A stretch of 64,000 nt of DNA from UBA7328 sp002471345 (GTDB taxonomy: Bacteria; Bacteroidota; Bacteroidia; Chitinophagales; Saprospiraceae). Of the stretch, positions 1 to 7,531 are shown piece after piece. How positions within the stretch are numbered: position 1 is the first letter of the stretch; each line of letters opens with the position of its first letter. Both the position numbers and the translations under genes were made by a program. Where the stretch lies: contig CAXGOB010000019.1 of NCBI GenBank assembly GCA_964011275.1, positions 1 to 64,000 on the forward strand, read 5' to 3'. The notes beneath the pieces are model-generated. The model saw only the letters and a program-made list of their open reading frames with translations. It was not told the DNA's origin and did not search any database.

Positions 1-55
1 ACCCAGGACCCACGCCTTAAAAGGGCGTTGCTCTACCAACTGAGCTAACCGATCC
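1..55 (-). tRNA. tRNA-Lys (anticodon TTT), 3' part cut off by window edge
   Basis: Read on the minus strand, the 5' acceptor half, a D-arm containing AGCTCAGTTGGTAGAGC and a complete anticodon arm are visible. The anticodon stem ACGCC/GGCGT closes the loop CTTTTAA, giving anticodon TTT and therefore lysine. The variable loop begins at the window edge; the T-arm and 3' acceptor strand lie outside. Identity rests on the anticodon only. Confidence 0.93.
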
Positions 56-72
56 TTTTTTCAAAAGTCGTG

Positions 73-102
73 CAAAGATAATCTCTTCAATATTATTAGC
101 AA
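73..102 (-). promoter_or_regulatory. Bacteroidota-type promoter for tRNA-Lys
   Basis: On the minus strand a TTG (complement of 100-102) is followed by exactly 19 bases and then TATCTTTG (complement of 73-80). This matches the known Bacteroidota sigma-A promoter, TTG / 19-21 bp / TAnnTTTG. The -7 box lies 17 bases upstream of the tRNA. The -33 box falls inside the last codons of rnz (96-1037). Confidence 0.6.
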
Positions 103-1037
103 GTATTCTGTATCAATTTATTCTGTAGAATTGAAAATATTTTGCCTTCTTCAGCAATTTCAGTATTTGTGAAGGTCTTACACGCTTCTCTTTTCAAAAC
201 GCCCAGATCCTTATATCTGCTTGAATAATGACCAATGATCAATTTATTAACTCTTGCCCTTTTTGCAATTTCGGCTGCCTCTTGGCTCGTAGAATGCATT
301 CTTAGCTTGGCTTGGTCTTTTAATTCGTGGAGATAAGTAGCTTCATGATATAGTAAATCTACTTCTGATATATACTTGACAAGAGAAGGATCGAAAATCG
401 TATCAGAGCAATATGCAAAACTCAAAGGCTCATTTTTTATATATGTGATCTCTTTGAAATTTATTTTTTTGCCATCGCCCCTTATTATATTTTTTCCTTT
501 TTTAGCAGCTTTTATCTCTTTAATTGTGAGATTGTACTCTTTAATTTTATCAGGGAACACATTAAATTCTTTAACAATTTCTTCAAAAAGGTATCCAAAC
601 GTAGAGATTCTATGATGTAGTGGAAACGAAGAAATTTTGATACCATCAATTCTTAATATTTGTTGAAGGCCTTTATTGTCCAATTCTGTAATGTTCAACT
701 CAAAATTTGTGACAGACCTTGAAACTTCAAGTACTACATTAATGTATTTTTTTATCCCTACTGGACCAACAATATTTAAATCTTCCTTTCTATTATTCAG
801 ATTAAATGATGTGATTAGACCAGGCAATCCAAAAATATGATCCCCATGCATATGGCTAATAAAAACATGAGAAATTCTAGATCTCTTTATTTTGAATTGC
901 CCCAATTTCATCTGACATCCTTCTCCAGCATCTATTAGAAAATAGCGATTTGCTGTCCTAAGAACAAATGAAGACGAAAACCTACCAGCTAATGGAAGAG
1001 CAGAGTTTGCACCAAGTACCACAAGGTCTTGAAGCAT
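96..1037 (-). CDS. rnz: Ribonuclease Z (tRNA 3'-processing endonuclease)
   Basis: A metallo-beta-lactamase-fold endonuclease that cleaves tRNA precursors just after the discriminator base. At 313 residues it has the usual bacterial length. The metal-binding HxHxDH motif is at residues 62-67 (HMHGDH). Further expected ligands are the His pair in FPLHH, the Asp in YCSDT and the His in IIGHYSS near the C-terminus. The ATG at 1037 directly abuts the stop codon of the upstream STAS gene (1038-1421), so the two are probably one transcript; this pairing is common in Bacteroidota. Its 3' end overlaps the promoter of the tRNA-Lys gene, itself a tRNA that must be 3'-matured. Confidence 0.95.
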   Translation of the reverse strand: MLQDLVVLGANSALPLAGRFSSSFVLRTANRYFLIDAGEGCQMKLGQFKIKRSRISHVFISHMHGDHIFGLPGLITSFNLNNRKEDLNIVGPVGIKKYINVVLEVSRSVTNFELNITELDNKGLQQILRIDGIKISSFPLHHRISTFGYLFEEIVKEFNVFPDKIKEYNLTIKEIKAAKKGKNIIRGDGKKINFKEITYIKNEPLSFAYCSDTIFDPSLVKYISEVDLLYHEATYLHELKDQAKLRMHSTSQEAAEIAKRARVNKLIIGHYSSRYKDLGVLKREACKTFTNTEIAEEGKIFSILQNKLIQNTC

Positions 1038-1421
1038 CTATTCAGAGTCTAAATCATCTGTCAGCTCTTGTTGAAGTTTTTCCATCATGATGTATTCCAC
1101 TGCTTCAGTCATAGTAGGTAGAATAGTTAGGATAGAATTTAACTTAGAAATTTCAATCAATTTCTTGACCGCAGGATGATCGACTCCACTTATAATAAAA
1201 GCTCCATAGCCATTCCAAAGTCTATTTGCTGTCAAAATGGCACTCAATCCTGAAGAATCGACATATTTGACATCTGCCATATTAAAAATCAGGTTTCTAA
1301 CTCCTTCATTACGAAGAAATACGAACTCACTTTTCAAGTCTGGAGCTATGATAGAGTTCAAATTTTCCTCCCCAAGTGATACTACCGTATGTGTTTCTTT
1401 CTTATCTAATGTGAATTTCAT
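1038..1421 (-). CDS. STAS-domain protein, anti-sigma-factor antagonist type
   Basis: A 127-residue single STAS domain of the SpoIIAA/RsbV type. The loop DSSGLS at residues 55-60 holds the conserved serine (Ser57) that is normally phosphorylated by a partner anti-sigma kinase. No anti-sigma kinase gene is nearby, so the partner is unknown. The last 15 or so residues form an acidic tail (ELTDDLDSE). It lies directly upstream of rnz with no gap. A role in partner-switching regulation is inferred from the family; a structural role in another complex is possible. Confidence 0.85.
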   Translation of the reverse strand: MKFTLDKKETHTVVSLGEENLNSIIAPDLKSEFVFLRNEGVRNLIFNMADVKYVDSSGLSAILTANRLWNGYGAFIISGVDHPAVKKLIEISKLNSILTILPTMTEAVEYIMMEKLQQELTDDLDSE

Positions 1422-1704
1422 GTATGATGACTATAATTTAAATGATTTTGTAAAGGTATTTTTTTCTTTTTACATTACACATTATTACTTTTATTAATAT
1501 AATTGTTGAATTTTTCAAGAAATAACAATGTCGTAATCTTTTCTATTAATGCATTCAACAAGACTATAGTTCCTTGTGTTAGTGTTAATAAGTTGACAAA
1601 ACGGCATAAGTTTTCTCTTGGCACGTTTTTGTTACATTCTTCAAAAAAAGAAAAACGTATTTTACATTATTGATGAAAATTCGTTTTTGAATTAAAAGCT
1701 CAAC

Positions 1705-4257
1705 ATGAATAGAAAATTTTCACCCAAAGTAAAGAAGATCATTTCTCTGAGTAGAGATGAAGCTGTGCGTTTAGGACATGACTACATAGGAACTGAGCAT
1801 TTGTTGCTTGGAATGATTAAAGAGAACCAAAATCTCGCAATTAAAGTATTATCTTCATTAGATGTGGATCTATCAGAATTGTCTTACAAGGTAGAAGAAG
1901 AAATTAAAGTGAGTAAAGAGTCAGGCACAGAACTTAACGTAGGTAATATACCACTTAATAGACATGCTGAGAAAGCACTAAAAGTTACTTTCTTAGAATC
2001 GAAGCTCTTTAAAAATGATGAGATACATCCTGAGCATCTTATGCTATCTATCCTTAAGCATAAAGATACTTTGGCGTCCAAAATATTAGATGCTATGGAT
2101 ATTGATTACGAATCTTACAAAGCAGAACTTGAATATGTAAGAATGGAAGAAGATGGAAGCATAGAGTATATATCAGATGAAGTAAATAGTGGTGATTTAC
2201 CATTGGATGAAGAAAATGATGAAGGAGGATTCAGCACTAGACAAAGAAAGAAAACAAGCAAATCTAGAACTCCCGTTTTAGACAATTTTGGAAGAGATAT
2301 TACAAGACTTGCTGAAGAGAATAAACTAGATCCGATCATTGGCAGAGAAACGGAAATAGAAAGAGTCTCCCAAATTCTTAGTAGAAGAAAGAAGAATAAT
2401 CCAATACTTATAGGTGAACCAGGGGTAGGTAAGACTGCAATTGTAGAAGGACTTGCACTAAGAATAAAAGAAAGGAAAGTTTCTCGAACACTTTTTGACA
2501 AAAGGCTTGTAATGCTTGATCTTGCAGCATTAGTAGCTGGTACTAAATATAGAGGTCAGTTTGAGGAAAGGATGAAGGCCATTATGAATGAGTTAGAAAA
2601 AACTCGGGATGTGATTCTTTTCATTGATGAAATTCATACAATAGTAGGTGCTGGTGGTGCAACTGGGAGTTTAGATGCTTCTAATATTTTCAAGCCAGCT
2701 TTGGCAAGGGGTGAATTACAATGTATAGGAGCTTCTACTTTAGATGAGTATAGACAACATATAGAAAAAGATGGAGCACTGGATAGAAGATTCCAGAAGG
2801 TTCTTGTAGAGCCGCCTAGTCCTGAAGAAGCAGTTCATATACTCGAAAACATTAAAAGTAAATACGAAGAATTTCATAATGTTACCTATTCTGATGAAGC
2901 AATAGAAGCTTGTGTCAAACTCAGTGATCGATACATTAGTGATAGATTTTTACCTGACAAGGCCATTGATATTTTGGATGAAGTTGGAGCTCGTATACAT
3001 TTGAAAAATATTCATGTACCAAAATACATAGAGGAGTTAGAGGAGCAGATTGAGACTATCAGAGAATTGAAAAATAAGGCAGTTAAAAATCAGCAGTATG
3101 AAAAAGCTGCAGATCTTAGGGATAATGAGTCTAAACTTTTCAAAAAACTAGAAGAAGCCAAAGCTGATTGGGAACAAGAATCTAAAAGCACAAGATATCC
3201 TGTTGGAGAAGAAGAAATAGCAGAAGTAGTAGCAATGATGACAGGAATTCCAGTAAAACGAGTTGCACAAAATGAAAGCAATAGGTTAATTGGAATGAAA
3301 GATGATTTGAAAGAACAAATTATAGGTCAAGACGAAGCAATTGTAAAAATCACTAAAGCTATTCAGCGGAATAGAGTTGGACTCAAAGACCCTAAAAAAC
3401 CTATAGGGTCATTTATCTTCTTAGGCCCAACTGGTGTAGGAAAGACAGAACTCGCAAAAGCTCTATCCAGATATTTATTTGACTCTGAAGATTCTTTAAT
3501 TAGAGTTGATATGAGTGAATACATGGAAAAATTCTCAATCAGCAGATTGATAGGAGCACCTCCGGGATATGTAGGATATGAAGAAGGTGGACAGTTAACA
3601 GAAAAAGTGAGGCGGAAACCATATTCAGTGATACTTTTAGATGAAATAGAAAAAGCCCATCCAGATGTCTACAACATTTTACTACAGGTTTTAGACGATG
3701 GACAACTAACGGATGGTCTTGGGAGAAAAGTTGATTTTAAAAACTCTCTGATCATAATGACATCTAATATTGGGGTAAAGCAGCTAAAAGATTTTGGTCA
3801 AGGTGTTGGATTTGCTACCCAAGCCAGACAAGAAGGGGCAGAGGATCATTCCAAAAATGTAATTCAAAATGCTCTTAAAAAGACTTTTTCACCAGAATTT
3901 TTGAATAGAATTGATGATGTTTTGATTTTCAATTCGTTAGAGAAAGAGCATATACTCGAAATCGTGGATTTAGCTATGAATCAGATGAAGAGTAGAATTG
4001 GAGATATGGGATTCAAAGTGTCTTTAACGAAAAAGGCAAAAGAGTTTTTAGCGGAGAAAGGATATGACAGAAAATTTGGTGCTCGGCCTTTACATAGAGC
4101 AATACAGAAATATGTAGAAGACCCTTTAGCAGAATTTATTCTGAATAATAATTCTGAAAAAGGAATTGTATTTACAATGGATTTGAAAAAGGAAAAAGAT
4201 GGTCTACACATAAAGGAGGCAAAAAAAACTACTCCTCCTGAAACTATTAACAACTAA
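1705..4257 (+). CDS. clpC: ATP-dependent Clp protease ATP-binding subunit ClpC
   Basis: A Hsp100 unfoldase that feeds substrates to the ClpP protease. The 850 residues hold an N-terminal double Clp_N repeat (about 1-145), an acidic linker, AAA module 1 with Walker A GEPGVGKT (237-244) and Walker B ILFIDE, a middle UVR-type region around residue 460 (QQYEKAADLRD), AAA module 2 with Walker A GPTGVGKT and Walker B VILLDE, and the ClpB_D2-small C-terminal domain. The short middle region identifies ClpC rather than ClpB. The ATG follows a 283-base intergenic region shared with the divergent STAS gene. infC follows 38 bases downstream. Confidence 0.97.
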   Translation: MNRKFSPKVKKIISLSRDEAVRLGHDYIGTEHLLLGMIKENQNLAIKVLSSLDVDLSELSYKVEEEIKVSKESGTELNVGNIPLNRHAEKALKVTFLESKLFKNDEIHPEHLMLSILKHKDTLASKILDAMDIDYESYKAELEYVRMEEDGSIEYISDEVNSGDLPLDEENDEGGFSTRQRKKTSKSRTPVLDNFGRDITRLAEENKLDPIIGRETEIERVSQILSRRKKNNPILIGEPGVGKTAIVEGLALRIKERKVSRTLFDKRLVMLDLAALVAGTKYRGQFEERMKAIMNELEKTRDVILFIDEIHTIVGAGGATGSLDASNIFKPALARGELQCIGASTLDEYRQHIEKDGALDRRFQKVLVEPPSPEEAVHILENIKSKYEEFHNVTYSDEAIEACVKLSDRYISDRFLPDKAIDILDEVGARIHLKNIHVPKYIEELEEQIETIRELKNKAVKNQQYEKAADLRDNESKLFKKLEEAKADWEQESKSTRYPVGEEEIAEVVAMMTGIPVKRVAQNESNRLIGMKDDLKEQIIGQDEAIVKITKAIQRNRVGLKDPKKPIGSFIFLGPTGVGKTELAKALSRYLFDSEDSLIRVDMSEYMEKFSISRLIGAPPGYVGYEEGGQLTEKVRRKPYSVILLDEIEKAHPDVYNILLQVLDDGQLTDGLGRKVDFKNSLIIMTSNIGVKQLKDFGQGVGFATQARQEGAEDHSKNVIQNALKKTFSPEFLNRIDDVLIFNSLEKEHILEIVDLAMNQMKSRIGDMGFKVSLTKKAKEFLAEKGYDRKFGARPLHRAIQKYVEDPLAEFILNNNSEKGIVFTMDLKKEKDGLHIKEAKKTTPPETINN

Positions 4258-4295
4258 TACACCTTAATTAAAACAAAGCATTTAAACAAAAACAT

Positions 4296-4880
4296 TTGAG
4301 AAGAAGAAAAAGATTTGTACCCTATCAGGAAAAAAAAGACGAACATAAAATAAACGGAAACATCACCGCACCTGAAATTAGACTTGTAGGTGATAACCTC
4401 GAAGAAATAAGCGAAATCATTGGTCAAAAAATAGAGACCGGTATATTCAAAAGCAGGACAGCAATGTACTGGGCAAATGATGCAGATCTCGATCTTGTAG
4501 AAATCAGCCCTAATGCAAAACCTCCGGTATGTAAAATTATCGATTATAAAAAATTCCTTTATGCCAAGAAGAAAAAGGAAAAGGAACTTAAAGCAAAAAC
4601 TCAAAAAACAGTAATAAAGGAATTAAGGTTTGGTCCTAATACTGATGATCATGACTTCAACTTTAAGTTAAAGCATGGGCGTGCTTTCCTTGAAGAAGGA
4701 GCTAAAGTTAAAGCTTATGTACATTTCCGTGGAAGATCGATTGTTTTTAAAGAACGAGGAGAATTACTTCTTTTGAGATTTATCAAAGAACTAGAGGATG
4801 TAGGTGCAGCTGAGGAACTTCCAAAATTAGAAGGAAGAAGAATGATCGTTATGATCGCTCCTACGAAAAAGAAAAAATAA
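4296..4880 (+). CDS. infC: Translation initiation factor IF-3, TTG start
   Basis: IF-3 binds the 30S subunit, promotes its dissociation from 50S and checks the start codon and initiator tRNA. The 194 residues contain the N-terminal domain (INGNITAPEIRLVGDN, about residues 24-39), the lysine-rich linker and the C-terminal domain (HDFNFKLKH, then VHFRGR). There is no in-frame ATG upstream; the only suitable start is TTG at 4296. Non-AUG starts are characteristic of infC in other bacteria and are the basis of IF-3 autoregulation, so the same is likely here. No rpmI or rplT follows, and a convergent permease gene ends 13 bases downstream. Confidence 0.95.
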   Translation: MRRRKRFVPYQEKKDEHKINGNITAPEIRLVGDNLEEISEIIGQKIETGIFKSRTAMYWANDADLDLVEISPNAKPPVCKIIDYKKFLYAKKKKEKELKAKTQKTVIKELRFGPNTDDHDFNFKLKHGRAFLEEGAKVKAYVHFRGRSIVFKERGELLLLRFIKELEDVGAAEELPKLEGRRMIVMIAPTKKKK

Positions 4881-4893
4881 GGCTCATCTAGTA

Positions 4894-6189
4894 TTACTTG
4901 AAATGTAAGGCAGATACTGGAGATATTCTACTGATAATACTACTTGGTAGTATTAAAAATATCAATGTGATAAAAGCGCTAGCTGTAGCTATGAATAAAA
5001 CTACGTAGATATTTATTTCAATGGGCACTTCAGATAAATAATAGTCCTTTTCACTTAACTTTAGAATTCCAGTCCATTTTTGGAGTAAACAAATGGACAA
5101 GCCAATTACAACTCCGAAAATTGTTCCTCTTAAAAGAATAAAACCTGAGCTCAATAAAAATATTTTTCTAATAGCCCAATCTGTAGCACCAAGAGACTTG
5201 AGCAATCCGATCATTCTAGTTCGCTCTAAAGTAAATATCAAAAAGGCTGTGATCATATTAAAAATCCCAACCAGAGTCATCAATGTAAGTGTAAGCCATT
5301 CATTGATATTCTGATATTCTAGCCACTGGAAAATCTCGCTTGAACGGGATTTTATGGACTCGGAGATCAAATAACTAGGTAAACGTTCAATTTTAATATA
5401 CTCATCAATAATTTCAAGATTATCAAGATCCTCAATGTGTACTTCTATATGTGAATATTGGCCAGGATCCCAACCTATAATATCACTTATCCATCTATGG
5501 TCAATAAATGCAAACCTTCGATCAAACTCTTCTAAACCGCTTTTATAAATTCCCGCCACACTAAATCTCTTTTTTTCAGTAGTCTCTCCAAGAATAAAAT
5601 TTAATATAAAATTTTCTCCTACTTCAAGTTTCATTCTCTTAGCTGTTTGATCTGAAATAAAAAGCTCTCGCATTGGATCTTCTTGATTGAGATTGATAAC
5701 TGAACCTTGTGTTTTATACTCATTAAGTACATCATTATTAAACTCTTTCTCTATGCCTTTCAAAAGGAGCCCATCAAACTCTTCCTCTTTAGTTGTAATC
5801 AGTGATGGTAATACAGAGAATGGGTATACTTTTTTCACACCAGAATTACAAGAGGCAGTGATATATCCGTTTTCATTAAGAGCGGGTTGGAGAAATTCAT
5901 CAATTCTATTAATAGACAATACATCTGTCATTATTTCATCTGCATTTTCAATTGGAATCAGCTCATATTCCTGAGAAGCCCTGGCATCATTTATTACAAT
6001 GTGTCCCCAGAAATCAAACATTTTATATGAAATTTCATTTTTGAACCCTGAAATGACGGAAGTAGAAATAATCATAACCGCCACAGACAATGCGATAGCA
6101 GCTATAGCAAACTTAAGTATATAGCCTGTGAAAGAGCTTTTATCAAAAATAGTCATCCTATATGCCACAAATCTTTCGATTCCAATCAT
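4894..6189 (-). CDS. ABC transporter permease, FtsX/LolC-LolE family
   Basis: A 431-residue inner-membrane permease. One transmembrane helix lies near residues 22-48, followed by a periplasmic domain of about 250 residues and three helices in the C-terminal third (about 300-330, 350-378 and 395-425). This is the MacB_PCD plus FtsX layout of lipoprotein-releasing permeases. The motif ERTRMIGLLKSLGA after the second helix is typical of the coupling region. No ATP-binding subunit is adjacent, so a LolCE role is inferred from the family only. It is convergent with infC and divergent from tyrS. Confidence 0.85.
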   Translation of the reverse strand: MIGIERFVAYRMTIFDKSSFTGYILKFAIAAIALSVAVMIISTSVISGFKNEISYKMFDFWGHIVINDARASQEYELIPIENADEIMTDVLSINRIDEFLQPALNENGYITASCNSGVKKVYPFSVLPSLITTKEEEFDGLLLKGIEKEFNNDVLNEYKTQGSVINLNQEDPMRELFISDQTAKRMKLEVGENFILNFILGETTEKKRFSVAGIYKSGLEEFDRRFAFIDHRWISDIIGWDPGQYSHIEVHIEDLDNLEIIDEYIKIERLPSYLISESIKSRSSEIFQWLEYQNINEWLTLTLMTLVGIFNMITAFLIFTLERTRMIGLLKSLGATDWAIRKIFLLSSGFILLRGTIFGVVIGLSICLLQKWTGILKLSEKDYYLSEVPIEINIYVVLFIATASAFITLIFLILPSSIISRISPVSALHFK

Positions 6190-6230
6190 GGAATAAAGAT
6201 ACGTTCACATATCATTAATCAATGAAAGAT

Positions 6231-6250
6231 TTACATTTGCAAAAATGTAA
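6231..6250 (+). promoter_or_regulatory. TAnnTTTG box and 8-bp hairpin directly before tyrS
   Basis: TACATTTG at 6232-6239 matches the Bacteroidota -7 element. The same stretch forms a perfect inverted repeat, TTACATTT / GCAA / AAATGTAA, ending three bases before the tyrS ATG at 6254. It could be an operator, a hairpin masking the start, or a chance palindrome. No TTG is found at the expected -33 position, so the promoter call is weak. Confidence 0.4.
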
Positions 6251-6253
6251 ATA

Positions 6254-7531
6254 ATGAACTTTGTCGAAGAGTTGAAATGGAGAGGGATGCTTCATGACAT
6301 AACCCCTGGAGCAGAAGAAGAGTTGAGTGATAATATGTCTTCTGGGTACATAGGGTTCGATCCCACTGCGCCCTCTTTTACCATAGGTAATTATGTGCAG
6401 ATTATGATTCTTACTTTGTTTCAAAAAGCTGGACATCAGCCGATATTCTTAATGGGAGGAGCAACAGGAAGAATTGGAGACCCGAGTGGAAAGGACAAAG
6501 AAAGAGTGTTAAAAACAGAAGATGAGCTAGAAAGAAACCTAAGCTTTCAACAGTCTCAAGCAGAAAAACTATTGAATTTCTCAGAAGGAGATAATAAAGC
6601 AATCATGGTAAACAACTATGATTTCTATAAAGAAATGAATGTATTAGATTTTCTCAGAGATGTGGGAAAAAATTTGACTGTGAACTACATGATGTCAAAA
6701 GATTCAGTAAAGAATAGATTAGACACAGGACTATCATTCACAGAATTTTCATATCAATTACTTCAAGCCAATGATTTTTTACACCTCTATAAGAATCAAG
6801 GATGCAAGTTTCAGATGGGTGGCTCTGATCAATGGGGAAATATTACATCAGGCACTGAATTTATACGGAGAAACGTAAAAGGTGGAAAAGCTTTTGCTAT
6901 AACAACGCCCTTGCTTACGAAAGCAGATGGCAAAAAATTTGGCAAATCAGAAACAGGAAATATTTGGTTAGATCCAAATTTAACCTCTCCATATAAATTT
7001 TATCAATTTTGGCTTAATTGCGCTGATGACGACATTGTGAAATTTTACAAGTTTTTCTCACTTGAACCAAGGAATAAAATGGAGGAAAGAATTGCCTCTA
7101 CAAACCAAGATCCTAACACATTAAAACGAGCTTTAGCAGAAGAACTCACAGTAAGGATCCATTCAAAAGAAGAATATAAATCTGTTCAAAATGTATCCTC
7201 TCTTCTTTTTAATAAGAAAGCGGACCAATCTATGTTGGCAAGTCTCACGGAAAATGAATTAGAAACGATAGGAAATGAAATACCATGCTTTAATATTTCC
7301 AAGTCAGAAATTACATCAGGAATTAATATAGTAAACTTGTTAGCTGAAAAAACTTCCATTCTGGCATCAAATGGAGAAGCACGTCGAGCGATCAAGAATA
7401 ACGCAATCGCAATCAATAAGGTTAAAATCAATAATCATGAACATATAATACAATCAAACGACCTTCTTCACGCGAAATATATCATGATAGAGAATGGAAA
7501 GAAAAATAAGATTCTTCTTAAGGTTAATTAA
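6254..7531 (+). CDS. tyrS: Tyrosine--tRNA ligase
   Basis: Class I aminoacyl-tRNA synthetase charging tRNA-Tyr; 425 residues, normal length. The N-terminal catalytic domain contains GFDPTAPSFTIGN at about residues 36-48, equivalent to the HIGH signature region, and KKFGKS, equivalent to KMSKS. An S4 RNA-binding domain forms the C-terminus (GEARRAIKNNAIAINKVKI region). The first His of HIGH is Thr here and the last is Asn. The Asn is common in TyrRS; the Thr is noted as a finding. Its last four bases overlap the stop of the convergent mutS2 gene. Confidence 0.96.
   Translation: MNFVEELKWRGMLHDITPGAEEELSDNMSSGYIGFDPTAPSFTIGNYVQIMILTLFQKAGHQPIFLMGGATGRIGDPSGKDKERVLKTEDELERNLSFQQSQAEKLLNFSEGDNKAIMVNNYDFYKEMNVLDFLRDVGKNLTVNYMMSKDSVKNRLDTGLSFTEFSYQLLQANDFLHLYKNQGCKFQMGGSDQWGNITSGTEFIRRNVKGGKAFAITTPLLTKADGKKFGKSETGNIWLDPNLTSPYKFYQFWLNCADDDIVKFYKFFSLEPRNKMEERIASTNQDPNTLKRALAEELTVRIHSKEEYKSVQNVSSLLFNKKADQSMLASLTENELETIGNEIPCFNISKSEITSGINIVNLLAEKTSILASNGEARRAIKNNAIAINKVKINNHEHIIQSNDLLHAKYIMIENGKKNKILLKVN

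Noticed and set aside
1617..1634. TTGGCACG-TTTTTGTT upstream of clpC, resembling a sigma-54 promoter
   Set aside because: The -24 half is good, but the required GC of the -12 element is TT at the correct spacing, and a one-base shift still gives TTGT. Too weak to call.
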